NCBI GenBank assembly: GCA_036389395.1
Contig: DASVPY010000031.1
Location: forward strand, 124,001-188,000
DNA from: QHXQ01 sp036389395
Lineage (GTDB): Bacteria > Acidobacteriota > Blastocatellia > Pyrinomonadales > Pyrinomonadaceae
Reading direction: 5' to 3'
Length of the DNA stretch: 64,000 bases
A program made the position numbers and the translations under genes. The first letter of the stretch is position 1, and the number at the start of each line of letters is the position of its first letter. The notes below the pieces were generated by a model, which worked only from the letters and a program-made list of their open reading frames with translations, had not been told where the DNA came from and did not search any database. Below are positions 16,446 through 25,420 of the stretch, one piece after another.

Positions 16446-17909
16446 ATGAGCACAGAAGTTGTCATGCCGCAGATGGGCGAGTCCATCGCCGAGGGGACGA
16501 TCACGCGCTGGATCAAGCAGGTGGGCGAGCGCGTCGAGCGCGACGAGCCGCTGTTCGAGATTTCGACCGACAAGGTGGACGCGGAGATACCGTCGCCGGC
16601 CGCGGGCACGCTCCTTGAGATCAAGTTCAAGGAGGGCGAGACGGTCGAGGTCAACAAGGTCGTCGCCGTCATCGGCGACGGCGACGGGCAGGCGGCCGCG
16701 CCCGCGCAGCCGCAACAAGCCGCGCCCACGCCCGCGTCGCCCGCGCAGCCGCAAGCGGCCGCGGCCACGCAGTACCAGCCGGGCGGCTGGATGCAGGAGG
16801 GCGGACAGCCGCCGGCGACGGCCGCGCAGGCCGCCGTCGCGCCGCAGCCGCCGCCCCCGCCGCCCGCCGCGCAGCAGAGCGCGCCCGCGCAGGGGCAGGC
16901 GCGCGCCGGTGCGTCAGGCACAAACGCTACGGCCGCCGCGCCGGCCGCCGCGCCGTCGGTCGAGGAACTGCGCCGCACCAAGTCCAGCCCGCTCGTGCGC
17001 AACATCGCGCGCGAGCACGGCATAGACATCTCGCAGCTCGAAGGCACGGGTGCGTCGGGGCGCGTCACCAAGAACGACATCCTCAGCTACATCGAGTCCG
17101 GCGCGCAGCCGGCGGCGGCGACCGCGCAGCAGCAAGCGCCCGCGCCGGCCGAGGCGCGCGCGCCCGCGCCGCCGCCCGTGCAAGCGCCGCCCGCGCAGCC
17201 CGGTGCGGGCGACCGCGTCGAGCCGATGAGCCACATCCGCAAGAAGATCGCGGAGCACATGACGCTGTCGCGGCGCACCTCGGCGCACGTCACCACCGTC
17301 TACGAGATCGACATGACGCGCGTCGCGCGCCTGCGCGACCAGCACAAGCGCGCCTTCCAGGAGCGCGTCGGCACGAAGCTGACCTTCATGCCGTTCATCT
17401 TCCAGGCGGTCACGCAGGCGATCCGCCAGTTCCCGATCTTCAACTCGCAGGTCTCAGGCGATCAGATCATCTACAAGCACGACATCAACCTCGGCATGGC
17501 CGTCGCGCTCGACTGGGGTCTGATCGTGCCGGTCATCAAGCGCGCCGACGAACTCTCCGTCGCCGGCCTCGCGCGCGCCGCCAACGACCTGGCCGAGCGC
17601 GCGCGCACGCGCCAGCTCAAGCCGGACGAGGTGGCGGGCGGCACGTTCACGATCACGAACCCAGGCGTCTTCGGCGGGCTGTTCGGCACGCCGATCATCA
17701 ACCAGCCGCAGGTCGCCATCCTCGGCGTCGGCGTCATCGAGAAGCGCCCGAAGGTCATCACCACGCCCGAAGGCGACGACCTGATCGCCATCCGCCAGAT
17801 GGCCTTCTTCGCGCTCTCCTTCGACCACCGCATCATAGACGGCGCGGACGCCGAGCGCTTCCTCTCCACCGTCAAGCAGACGCTCGAAGCCGGGCAGTTC
17901 ACGGTGTAG
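16446..17909 (+). CDS. pdhC: Dihydrolipoamide acyltransferase (E2) of the pyruvate dehydrogenase complex
   Basis: 487 residues. Domains in order: one lipoyl domain (1-78, lipoylated Lys43 in STDKVDAE), a 90-residue Pro/Ala/Gln-rich swinging linker, the E1/E3-binding domain (about 178-217, SSPLVRNIAREHGIDISQL...GRVTKNDIL), a second Pro/Ala linker, and the acyltransferase domain ending in FDHRIIDGADAERF with catalytic His461 and Asp465. It forms the oligomeric core. The shape also fits succinyl- or branched-chain E2; E1 and E3 next door support a pyruvate dehydrogenase role. A strong hairpin follows. Confidence 0.92.
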   Translation: MSTEVVMPQMGESIAEGTITRWIKQVGERVERDEPLFEISTDKVDAEIPSPAAGTLLEIKFKEGETVEVNKVVAVIGDGDGQAAAPAQPQQAAPTPASPAQPQAAAATQYQPGGWMQEGGQPPATAAQAAVAPQPPPPPPAAQQSAPAQGQARAGASGTNATAAAPAAAPSVEELRRTKSSPLVRNIAREHGIDISQLEGTGASGRVTKNDILSYIESGAQPAAATAQQQAPAPAEARAPAPPPVQAPPAQPGAGDRVEPMSHIRKKIAEHMTLSRRTSAHVTTVYEIDMTRVARLRDQHKRAFQERVGTKLTFMPFIFQAVTQAIRQFPIFNSQVSGDQIIYKHDINLGMAVALDWGLIVPVIKRADELSVAGLARAANDLAERARTRQLKPDEVAGGTFTITNPGVFGGLFGTPIINQPQVAILGVGVIEKRPKVITTPEGDDLIAIRQMAFFALSFDHRIIDGADAERFLSTVKQTLEAGQFTV

Positions 17910-17998
17910 CGGGCGGGATGAGAGTGTAGCGGGCGGCGCGAAGGTGTGGATGGCGGCGATTTGACAACCGCCCGTCGGCGCGCGGCGCGAGCCGGCGT

Positions 17999-18041
17999 AA
18001 GACTTCGGCGCGCCCGCTGACGGCGGGCGCGCCGAAGTCTT
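17999..18041 (+). terminator. Perfect 19-bp hairpin after the E2 gene
   Basis: AAGACTTCGGCGCGCCCGC (17999-18017), a 5-base loop, and the exact inverse at 18023-18041. It lies 90 bp beyond the E2 stop, between that gene and the convergent gene at 18134. There is only a weak T-run, so this may be a bidirectional or factor-assisted terminator. Confidence 0.6.
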
Positions 18042-18133
18042 GCGCCGCCTCTTCGAGAAAAGCATCCGCGTCGGCGCGCGCAGGAGTCGCCGTGCCGCGC
18101 CGCCGCGCCGCGGGCTTATTTGTGGCGGCGCTG

Positions 18134-18430
18134 CTACTGCCCCGGCGCGTCGGCCGCCACCCCGAACTCGGCGCACACGTCGGCCCAGCCCCGCGCCGGC
18201 TGGAGCAGGAAGCCCGTTTGCGCCGCGTCGTGGTGCGGGATGCGCGCCACCGCCTCCCGGTTCTCCAGACGATCCACCGCCGCCGTCACCTCGTCGGCCG
18301 ACAGCCCGACGGCCGCCGCCAACGAACCCTCGGCCACGCCCGCGCCCTCGAACTCCGCGCGGTGCTCCGCGAGCCAACGGAGGACGCGCCCCGCCTGCTC
18401 GTCGTGCTTCGGTCTGTGTTCGTCGCTCAT
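18134..18430 (-). CDS. Small protein with a possible winged-helix fold
   Basis: 98 residues, not recognised as a named family. Residues 10-75 (GRVLRWLAEHRAEFEG...GSLAAAVGLSADEVTAAVDRLENREAVARI) have the helix-turn-helix plus wing pattern of a wHTH domain; the C-terminus is Ala/Gly-rich. AGGAGG stands 10 bases before the ATG. It runs in the same direction as the two small coiled-coil genes upstream, with a 53-bp gap. Confidence 0.6.
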   Translation of the reverse strand: MSDEHRPKHDEQAGRVLRWLAEHRAEFEGAGVAEGSLAAAVGLSADEVTAAVDRLENREAVARIPHHDAAQTGFLLQPARGWADVCAEFGVAADAPGQ

Positions 18431-18483
18431 CGCTAATCTACCTCCTGGCGCGTCGCTTCGCCGGCCCGGCGTGAGCCGACTTC

Positions 18484-18774
18484 CTACGCCTGCCCGCCGT
18501 GCCCGTCCGCGACGTGCCGCTCGACCACGGCCGTGAGCTTGGCCTGGGCGTCGGCGAGGCGGATGTGCGAGTTCACGAGCGCCGTCAACTGCTCGCGCAC
18601 CTCGCGCCGCGTGCGCACGCCGGCCCGCACCGCCAGCTTAACGAAGCGCTCGACGCGCTCAAGCCGCCGCTCGCTCTGCGCCTGGCGCTCCCGCATCTGC
18701 TCTAGGCCGGCGGCGAATTGCGCCTGCGTGTTCAAGATGAAATCCATCTGCCGTTGGCGTTCTTCGTCCGTCAT
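18484..18774 (-). CDS. Small coiled-coil protein
   Basis: 96 residues with continuous helical, charged heptads (MDFILNTQAQFAAGLEQMRE, RQAQSERRLERVERFVKLAV). Similar small proteins are common in these bacteria but have no known function. Its start overlaps the stop of the gene at 18771 by four bases (ATGA), so the two are translationally coupled. Confidence 0.65.
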   Translation of the reverse strand: MTDEERQRQMDFILNTQAQFAAGLEQMRERQAQSERRLERVERFVKLAVRAGVRTRREVREQLTALVNSHIRLADAQAKLTAVVERHVADGHGGQA

Positions 18775-18983
18775 GCCTGCTCCCCTTTCGGCTCGATCAC
18801 CACTTCGACCGAGTCCTCCGTCTCGCGCTCGAACCGGACGCGGTGCGTCCGCTTGTTGACGCGCAGGCGCGTCGTGCGCGTGGCGCGGTCGGCCTCCTGC
18901 TGCCGGTGGCGGCGCCGGGTCTCGGCGAGTAACTCCTTCAGCCGCCGGAGCGTCTCATCCATGCTATCGCCTGCGTCGCTCAT
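18771..18983 (-). CDS. Small charged protein of unknown function
   Basis: 70 residues. The N-terminal half is a predicted helix (ETLRRLKELLAETRRRHRQQ); the C-terminal half is beta-like (TRLRVNKRTHRVRFERETED, SVEVVIEPK). No family is recognised. It overlaps the coiled-coil gene downstream by ATGA, which supports a real two-gene operon. Confidence 0.6.
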   Translation of the reverse strand: MSDAGDSMDETLRRLKELLAETRRRHRQQEADRATRTTRLRVNKRTHRVRFERETEDSVEVVIEPKGEQA

Positions 18984-19046
18984 CTCACGCCGCCTTTCTG
19001 CCGTGCCGCTGCGCCGGGGCTTTCCCGCGGATGTGCAATCTTCAGG

Positions 19047-20651
19047 TTAATTCCCGGTGAGCAGTCGCCACGGTTTGGGGAAGATGCGCCAGTGGCCGTT
19101 GACGAACGTCAGCCCGTCGTAGGCCATGCCGAGGCCTTCGCCGGGGACGACGAACTTGAAGCGGTAGAAACGCACGCCGGGTTTCAGTTGCGCGCCCACG
19201 TTCTTCCAGCCGCCGGGGAACTGCGCGGCGGCGACGCCCGTCCAACTCCGCACCTCCTCGCTCGTGGCCGAGAAGACGAGCACCTGCGTCTGCCCCTGCT
19301 TCGGCGCGACTATCATCTGCCCGCTGTCCCAGGCCGGCCCGTAGACGGTCTCGGCCCGCGCCGCCAACTCCGGCGTGAAGACGGCCTCGTAATCGGCCCG
19401 CGTCGGGCGCAAGGCCTTGCTGAGCGTCACGAGGTCTGCGCCCGGTTTGACGAACTCCGCGAGCAAGGCCTGCGCGCCGTCGTTCGTGCCGGGGTACTTC
19501 GCCGCCGCGGCCGGGCTGCCGCCCGCGTTCGCTTCCGGCGGCCGCGCCGCGTTGCCGGCCGGGGCCGCGCTCGTCAGCGCCGCCAGGCGGCGGCGCGCGA
19601 AACTGACGAACCGGCCCGACGGGTATTTCGCCAGGTAGTCTTTGAAGTCCTCCGGGTCTGTGCTGCCCTGGATCGCGTTCCAGATGGAGAGTTCGACCGC
19701 CGCCGGATCGGCGCTGGCGGCGGGCGGCGTGTTGACCGTGACTTCGACGGTCTTGTCGCCCACCTTCACGCGGACGAACACGAAGTCGCCGCTCTCGTGC
19801 CCGGAGTTTTGGAGGAGCGCGTAGACGGGCGTCTGCTGCGCGCGCCCCGCCACCGCCTCCAACACGTAGTTGTTGTACAGCTCGCCGGCCGTGAACTGAC
19901 CGCGCCCGATCTCGCGCAAGCCTTTGAGCAGGGCCGCGGCGAAGACCGAATGACTGCCGCCGCCGCCGTCCGCGACCGGCTCGTTGCCGCCGCTGGCGAT
20001 GAGCGTGCGCGACTTGCCCGCGGCCATCCGTTGCAGGAACTGTGCGCGCTCGGCGGGGCGCGGCTGCATGTCGCCGAGGCCGCGCGTGAGCGTCCCCGAA
20101 TAGCAACTGTCGGCGACGACGAGTACGTGCTTGGCCGGGATCGCCTTGATGCCGGTGGTGATCTCGTCGGCGATGAGCCAGTTCGCCTGGTCGTCGCGCT
20201 CTGCGTCCACGGGCAGCCAGTACGCCTTGTCCGTCTCGCGGTCGTTGTAACCGTGCCCGGCGTAGTAGACGAGCAGGCTGGCGTCCGGCGACAACTCGCG
20301 CCGGTAAGCCGAGAGGGCCGAGACGATCTGTGTGCGCGTGGCGTCAACGAGCAGTTTCGTCTGGAAGCCGTATTCTTCGCGCAGCAGCTTCTCCACCGCG
20401 CGCGCGTCCGCTCCCGCCGTCTTCAGCTTCGGCAGAGACGCGTAGTTGTTGTTGCCGATGACGAGCGCGTAGAAGCGCGCGGCGACTTGCGGGGCGGACG
20501 CGCCGCCCGCGGTCAGCCCGCGATCCTGCGCGCGCGGCGCGCGGGCCGGCGACAGGGCGAGGGCCAACAAGCAAGCGATAAACAGGCGCGCGCTGGCGCG
20601 GGGCTGGCTGCGCATCTCGGCACTCTTCATAAGTCGTGACAGACGGGTCAT
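19047..20651 (-). CDS. Secreted caspase-like (peptidase C14) protein
   Basis: 534 residues from the ATG at 20651; the ATGs at 20630 or 20615 would also keep the signal peptide (RLFIACLLALALSPARA) and no ribosome binding site decides. The p20-like caspase domain has the catalytic dyad His133 (YYAGHGYND) and Cys183 (VVADSCYSG), with Arg/Lys-type cleavage expected from the metacaspase-like family. A module SIWNAIQGSTDPEDFKDYLA followed by KYPSGRFVSFARRRL recurs in the caspase gene at 23161. The C-terminal 170 residues are unassigned. It follows the secreted protein gene at 20678 by 26 bp and is probably co-transcribed with it. Confidence 0.87.
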   Translation of the reverse strand: MTRLSRLMKSAEMRSQPRASARLFIACLLALALSPARAPRAQDRGLTAGGASAPQVAARFYALVIGNNNYASLPKLKTAGADARAVEKLLREEYGFQTKLLVDATRTQIVSALSAYRRELSPDASLLVYYAGHGYNDRETDKAYWLPVDAERDDQANWLIADEITTGIKAIPAKHVLVVADSCYSGTLTRGLGDMQPRPAERAQFLQRMAAGKSRTLIASGGNEPVADGGGGSHSVFAAALLKGLREIGRGQFTAGELYNNYVLEAVAGRAQQTPVYALLQNSGHESGDFVFVRVKVGDKTVEVTVNTPPAASADPAAVELSIWNAIQGSTDPEDFKDYLAKYPSGRFVSFARRRLAALTSAAPAGNAARPPEANAGGSPAAAAKYPGTNDGAQALLAEFVKPGADLVTLSKALRPTRADYEAVFTPELAARAETVYGPAWDSGQMIVAPKQGQTQVLVFSATSEEVRSWTGVAAAQFPGGWKNVGAQLKPGVRFYRFKFVVPGEGLGMAYDGLTFVNGHWRIFPKPWRLLTGN

Positions 20652-20677
20652 GCTGCCGATGCCCGCTCGCCCTTGTC

Positions 20678-21784
20678 TTACTGCGGGGGCGAGAAGCCGG
20701 TCAGCGGGTTGCCGTAGAAGGCGTCGGTCTTCCAGGCGTTGCGATCCCACGTGCCGTCCTGGTCGCCGATGATCTGGACGGGCACGATGACGCGGTCGCT
20801 GCCGAGCTTGTTGGCGGCGGCGACGCCGTTGTCGAGTTTGCCTTCCGGCCCGACGGTGAACTTCATCGAGCGCGCGAGGTGGTTGTTCCACAGCAGCTTG
20901 AACTCGTACTCGCCGGGGTTCGCGCTGAGCAGGTAGAGCGGCCCGAAGAGGCCCGGCTCTTCGCCCGTCTTGTCCCAGCCGAACACGTTCGGGAAGCTGC
21001 ACTTGACGCGCGCCCACTTGGCCTTCTGCGGCACGGCGTCTTCGACCGAGAGCGTCGTGTTGTTCTCGATGTCCGACTCGCAACTGGCGCGGCCGACCTC
21101 CTCGCCCTCGAAAAACTTCTTGCCCACTTCCTTCCCCTGATAGAACAGGTGCGGCTCGAACTTGTACGCATCGCCGCGCACCCAGAACGCGAGGTTGAAC
21201 CGCGGGCGCTTCCAGCCGCTCACGTCGTCGGGCGTCAGGTAGACGTAGCCGATGGGCAGGTTCCAGTCGTGATCCACGTAGTAGACGAACTTGTTGACGG
21301 CCTTCGGGCCGGCCTCGTTCGAGTGGTGCTTGCCGACCTTCATCTTGCCGGTGAAGAGCGTCGTGTCCGTGCCGGCCAGTTCGTTGCGCAGCTTGATGGC
21401 GAAGCTGACCGGCCCCGTGTAGGTGCTGCCCTTGTCTTCGGGGATGTCGCGGCCGCCGCAAGAGGTCTTCCACCAGTAGCCCGGCTGCGTCTGCTCGGTC
21501 GGGCAGTCGAACTTCACCCACGCGCCCGTGCCGGGCTGTGTGAACTCGGCGTAGAGCTGGCTGCCGCTGGCGATGGGGCCGTTGACGCGGAACTCCATCC
21601 TCGGAACCCAGCTCCACACGTCGTAATTCTTCTTGTAGACGTTGAAGGTGAAGGCCGTGACCTGGATCGAGTCCTTGGCGATGGTCGGCTGATCCTGGGT
21701 CGGCGCGGCCGTTCCGGCCGAGAGCAGCAAGCCGAACATCAAAGCCGGCATTACGAAAGAAGCGAACGCGCGCATGTGTCTCAC
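20678..21784 (-). CDS. Secreted protein of unknown function
   Basis: 368 residues. The start is a GTG (VRHMRAFASF) with AGGAGG seven bases upstream; the later ATG at 21775 lacks that spacing. A signal peptide is followed by APTQDQPTIAKDS and a beta-rich body with many Trp/Tyr (YDVWSWVPRMEFRVNGPIAS, GYVYLTPDDVSGWKRPRFN, VYYVDHDWNLPIGYV). No catalytic motif is recognised. The Cys pattern (FDCPTEQ, TSCGGRD, SCESD, VKCSF) would allow disulfides in the periplasm. It lies upstream of the caspase-like gene in the same direction. Confidence 0.75.
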   Translation of the reverse strand: MRHMRAFASFVMPALMFGLLLSAGTAAPTQDQPTIAKDSIQVTAFTFNVYKKNYDVWSWVPRMEFRVNGPIASGSQLYAEFTQPGTGAWVKFDCPTEQTQPGYWWKTSCGGRDIPEDKGSTYTGPVSFAIKLRNELAGTDTTLFTGKMKVGKHHSNEAGPKAVNKFVYYVDHDWNLPIGYVYLTPDDVSGWKRPRFNLAFWVRGDAYKFEPHLFYQGKEVGKKFFEGEEVGRASCESDIENNTTLSVEDAVPQKAKWARVKCSFPNVFGWDKTGEEPGLFGPLYLLSANPGEYEFKLLWNNHLARSMKFTVGPEGKLDNGVAAANKLGSDRVIVPVQIIGDQDGTWDRNAWKTDAFYGNPLTGFSPPQ

Positions 21785-21883
21785 GGCGCAACCTCCTGAT
21801 CGGTTCGTGCTTGAGCGCCGCCCAGCATACACCCAAGCGACGGGGGTTGACCAATCGGTCTGAGGCTGAGAGCCGGCGCGCGG

Positions 21884-21966
21884 CCGGGTTAACACAGAGG
21901 GCACAGAGGACACAGAAAGAACTCTGTGCCCTCTGTATCTCCTCTGTGTACTCTGTGTTAACCCGG
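21884..21966. repeat. Inverted word repeat with 16-bp perfect ends (CACAGAGG family)
   Basis: CCGGGTTAACACAGAG at 21884-21899 is exactly inverted at 21951-21966; the interior holds GGACACAGAAAG and its partial inverse. Confidence 0.88.
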
Positions 21967-22050
21967 CCCCACGCACACACTCAACGTCAAACGAAACCAC
22001 CACCTAAGCGGCCGCGGCGACACCGACCCGCCGCGCTCTCGTCTCTAGCC

Positions 22051-22079
22051 TTTGGCCCGCCGCCCTTTGCCTTTACCAT
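22051..22079 (+). promoter_or_regulatory. Possible promoter of rsmI
   Basis: TTTGGC, a 17-bp spacer and TACCAT ending six bases before the rsmI ATG. No Shine-Dalgarno is present, so the transcript may be leaderless. Confidence 0.35.
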
Positions 22080-22085
22080 ACGGGC

Positions 22086-22964
22086 ATGTCGGACGCCGCC
22101 ACAGCGGGCACGCTCTACCTCGTCGCCACGCCCATCGGCAACCTCGAAGACGTGACCGCGCGCGCCCTGCGCGTGCTGCGCGCGGCGGACGTGATCGCCT
22201 GCGAGGACACGCGCCACACGCAGAAGCTCCTGACCCACTTCCAGATCAGCGCCAAGACCGTCAGCTACCACGAGCACAACGAGCGCGCGCGCGCCGCCGA
22301 ACTGGTCAACCTGTTAACCGGCGGCGCGACCGTCGCGCTCGTCACAGACGCGGGCACGCCCGGCGTCAGCGACCCCGGCTACAGGCTCGTGCGCGCGGCG
22401 GTCGAGCGCGGCCTCGCGGTCGTGCCCGTGCCCGGCCCCGCCGCCTTCGTCGCCGCGCTCGTCGCCTCCGGCTTGCCGACCGACGAGTTCTACTTCGGCG
22501 GCTTCCTGCCCGCCCGCCCCGCCGCGCGCCGCCAGGCCCTGGCCACCTTGCGTGCGCTCCCCGCCACGCTCGTCTTCTACGAAGCCCCGCACCGCATCGC
22601 GCAGACGCTCGCCGACGCGCGCGAAGTCCTGGGCGAGCGCCAGGCCTGCGTCGCGCGCGAGCTGACCAAGCTGCACGAAGAGTTCGCCCGCGGCCGTCTG
22701 AGCGAACTGGCCGCGCGCTTCGCCGCCGCACACGCCGCCCGCGGCGAGATGGTGCTCGTCATAGATCGCCACGTGCTCGCGGACGAAACAACAGACGCCG
22801 CCGCGCCGACCGGCGCGACGCTCGCCGCCCGCGTCGCCGCCCTCGAAGCCGAAGGGCACGACCCCCGCGCCGCCCTCAAACGCGCCGCCCGCGAACTCGG
22901 CCTAACGAGAGATGAAGCCTACCGCCGCCTCGTCGCCGAGCGCGCGCGGTCGGAGCGAGGCTGA
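22086..22964 (+). CDS. rsmI: 16S rRNA (cytidine-1402 2'-O) methyltransferase
   Basis: 292 residues of the tetrapyrrole-methylase fold. RsmI uses SAM to 2'-O-methylate C1402 in the ribosomal decoding centre. Family blocks are TLYLVATPIGNLEDVTARALRVL, DVIACEDTRHTQKLL, VALVTDAGTPGVSDPGYRLV, VPVPGPAAFVAALVASGLP and FYEAPHRI. The C-terminal helical tail (AALKRAARELGLTRDEAYRR) is also typical. Confidence 0.95.
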   Translation: MSDAATAGTLYLVATPIGNLEDVTARALRVLRAADVIACEDTRHTQKLLTHFQISAKTVSYHEHNERARAAELVNLLTGGATVALVTDAGTPGVSDPGYRLVRAAVERGLAVVPVPGPAAFVAALVASGLPTDEFYFGGFLPARPAARRQALATLRALPATLVFYEAPHRIAQTLADAREVLGERQACVARELTKLHEEFARGRLSELAARFAAAHAARGEMVLVIDRHVLADETTDAAAPTGATLAARVAALEAEGHDPRAALKRAARELGLTRDEAYRRLVAERARSERG

Positions 22965-23050
22965 GTGCGATGACTTCCGCCCCGCGCCTAACGTCCGCGC
23001 GCGCCTGCTGGCGCTCGACCAAAACAGTCGTCGCCGGCCGCCGCTATGGG

Positions 23051-23079
23051 TTGACTTATGCTTCCGAGATGATTATCGT
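23051..23079 (+). promoter_or_regulatory. Promoter of the caspase/NTF2 gene
   Basis: TTGACT, a 17-bp spacer and TATCGT, about 80 bases before the start codon at 23161. The -10 TATCGT is the same hexamer as in the CTCAAG promoter at 45424. Confidence 0.6.
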
Positions 23080-23160
23080 GCGCTCGCGTCACTAAGCGGT
23101 CTCACGGGCGACTACTTCGCCCCGTCCCTTTCAGCCCGAGCCAACCAATGCAGGTGTGTT

Positions 23161-25407
23161 ATGAAACTCAGCTCTCCCAGCCGCTTTGTCCCTCACCTTA
23201 TTATCTTCCTCGCGGCCGCCACGACCGGCTACGCTCAAGCGCCGCCCGCCGACCGTCAGCCGAACAAACGCGGCATCCGCACTGAGGCGGCGCAGACGCA
23301 ACCCCAGCCGCCCGGCGGCGTCGCCGAACTGCCGAATAAGGCCAAGCGCTGGGCGCTCGTCATCGGCGTCGATCAGTACCGCGACGCGCAGATCGGCCGG
23401 CTCAACGGGGCGGCCAACGACGCGCGCACCCTGGCCGACGCGCTCGTGCGCTACGCCGGCTTCCCCGCCGATCAAGTTATTCTCCTCGCCACGGATCAGC
23501 CCGAAGAGCGGCAGCCGACGCGCGTCAACATCCTGCGCCGCCTGTCGAACCTGGCCGCCGTCGTCCCCAAAGACGGCCTGCTGCTGGTGTCCTTCGCCGG
23601 ACACGGCATGGAGCGCAACGGGCAGGCATACCTCCTGCCCACCGACGCGCAGATCAGCAACGACATCGCCTTCCTGGAAGACACGGCCGTCAGCGTGACG
23701 CGCATGAAGGATCGCATCAAGGCGACGGGCGTGGGCCAGGTGATCGTGCTGCTCGACGCCTGCCGCAACGATCCGGGCGGGCGGGCCGACGCGCCGAATC
23801 TGATGTCGGCCGCCTACGCGCGGTTTAACTTCGACGTGCGCAACCGCGAAGTTCAGGCCTTCGCCACCGTCTACGCGACGGCCATCGGCCAGCGCGCTTA
23901 CGAGTACGCGGAGAAGAAGCAGGGCTATTTCACTTGGGCACTGGTCGAGGGCCTGAAGGGCGGGGCGGCCAACGAGCGGGGCGAGGTGACGCTGGCGCAA
24001 CTGGTCTCCTACGTGCAGGGCGTCGTGCCGAAGCGCCTCGGCATAGACCTCGGCGCGGGCAAGCAGCAGCGGCCTTTCGCGATTATCGAAGGCTACAAGG
24101 CGGAACAACTGGTCGTCGCCGTCACGAGCGCGGCCCTGCTGCCCGCCCCGGCCGCTCCGGCCGCGGCGGGCGGCGGCGACAGCGCGGCGTTAGAGATGAG
24201 CTTCTGGGAGACGATCAAAAACAGCGCCGATCCGGCCGACTACCAAGCTTACCTCGAACGCTTCCCCAACGGCACTTTCAGCCCCCTCGCGCGGCGGCGC
24301 GCGCAGCCCGGCGCGACCGTCAGTCCCGCCGCCGGCCTCGCCGCCGCGCCCGCCGCTTCGGCCCCCGCCGCCGGCCTGCTGGCGCAGGCCGAGTTGGACT
24401 ACGGCGACCGCCGTTACGACGCCGTCGTCAAAGCGGGGCGCGAGATTCTCGCGGCGCAGCCCGACAACCCGCGCGCGAACCTGTTGCTCGGGCTGAGCTT
24501 CCTTAACCAGAAGCGCTACGCGAACAGCACGCCCTATCTCACCAAGGCCCTCGCGCTCGGCGAGCGGATCGACATCCCCATCAAGCACCACCACTACATC
24601 TTCCTGTCGGGTGACGCGTTCTGCGACGGCGCGCTGAGTTTCAGCCGCAACCTGTTCGAGTTCCACTCGACCAGCCAGGCCGGGCACGACTTCGCCGTGC
24701 CCTTCAGCCGGATTTACGAACTCGTGACCGAGCTAACCTACGGCGGCCGCCTGCGCGTCAAGGTGGGGATTCAGAAGGAGAAGAAGGAAGACCGCAAGAC
24801 CTACAACTTCCACCTGCCGGACGCCTACATCAGCAAAAAAGCGGGCAGCACAGTCAACACGGCCTTCTGCGACGTGTGCCAGCAGGACCTGACGGCCCTC
24901 TTCCAACTCATCCAACAACTGCTCCAAGTCCCCGTCGAGCCGCAGGCCGCCGCCCCCGCCGAGCCAGACCGGACGATAAGCCCGCCGTCGCCCGCCGCGG
25001 CGGGCGACGGCGGCGCGGGCACGCACCCGCCCGCGGCCGCGCCCGACCAACTCTTGCAAGAACTATTGGCCCTCGAACGCAAGGCCTTCGAAAGCGCGAT
25101 TAAGGGCGACCGCGCCGCACTCGCGCCCATGATGGCCGACGAATTCACGCAGACGCAGGACGGGAAGACCTACAACAAGACGCAACTCCTGGCCGCCGTT
25201 AAGCCGCAGCCGCTACTGCGCTCCTACAGCTATGACAGCGTCGCGCTCAGCGTCAGCGGCGACACGGCGACGCTCAGCGGCGTCGCCGCCCTCCGCGCAC
25301 AGTCCGCCAACGTCATGGTCACGATCAGGCAGAAATTCACCGATCAGTTCATCAAGCGCGACGGGCGCTGGCTGATCCTCAGTTCAAACGTCACAACCAT
25401 CAAGTGA
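23161..25407 (+). CDS. Secreted caspase-like protein with TPR-like region and C-terminal SnoaL/NTF2-like domain
   Basis: 748 residues. The start is set by the signal peptide (MKLSSPSRFVPHLIIFLAAA, then TTGYAQ); the open frame reaches further back but crosses the promoter. The caspase domain (about 60-320) has His148 (VSFAGHGM) and Cys201 (LLDACRNDP). Then come SFWETIKNSADPADYQAYLE (shared with the gene at 19047), a TPR-like stretch (YDAVVKAGREILAAQPDNPR), an uncharacterised beta-rich region, a Pro/Ala linker, and a C-terminal domain of about 110 residues (LERKAFESAIKGDRAALAPM...DGRWLILSSNVT) that resembles DUF4440/SnoaL-like NTF2 folds. It probably acts in the periplasm. Confidence 0.87.
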   Translation: MKLSSPSRFVPHLIIFLAAATTGYAQAPPADRQPNKRGIRTEAAQTQPQPPGGVAELPNKAKRWALVIGVDQYRDAQIGRLNGAANDARTLADALVRYAGFPADQVILLATDQPEERQPTRVNILRRLSNLAAVVPKDGLLLVSFAGHGMERNGQAYLLPTDAQISNDIAFLEDTAVSVTRMKDRIKATGVGQVIVLLDACRNDPGGRADAPNLMSAAYARFNFDVRNREVQAFATVYATAIGQRAYEYAEKKQGYFTWALVEGLKGGAANERGEVTLAQLVSYVQGVVPKRLGIDLGAGKQQRPFAIIEGYKAEQLVVAVTSAALLPAPAAPAAAGGGDSAALEMSFWETIKNSADPADYQAYLERFPNGTFSPLARRRAQPGATVSPAAGLAAAPAASAPAAGLLAQAELDYGDRRYDAVVKAGREILAAQPDNPRANLLLGLSFLNQKRYANSTPYLTKALALGERIDIPIKHHHYIFLSGDAFCDGALSFSRNLFEFHSTSQAGHDFAVPFSRIYELVTELTYGGRLRVKVGIQKEKKEDRKTYNFHLPDAYISKKAGSTVNTAFCDVCQQDLTALFQLIQQLLQVPVEPQAAAPAEPDRTISPPSPAAAGDGGAGTHPPAAAPDQLLQELLALERKAFESAIKGDRAALAPMMADEFTQTQDGKTYNKTQLLAAVKPQPLLRSYSYDSVALSVSGDTATLSGVAALRAQSANVMVTIRQKFTDQFIKRDGRWLILSSNVTTIK

Positions 25408-25420
25408 ACAGCTAACCGCC

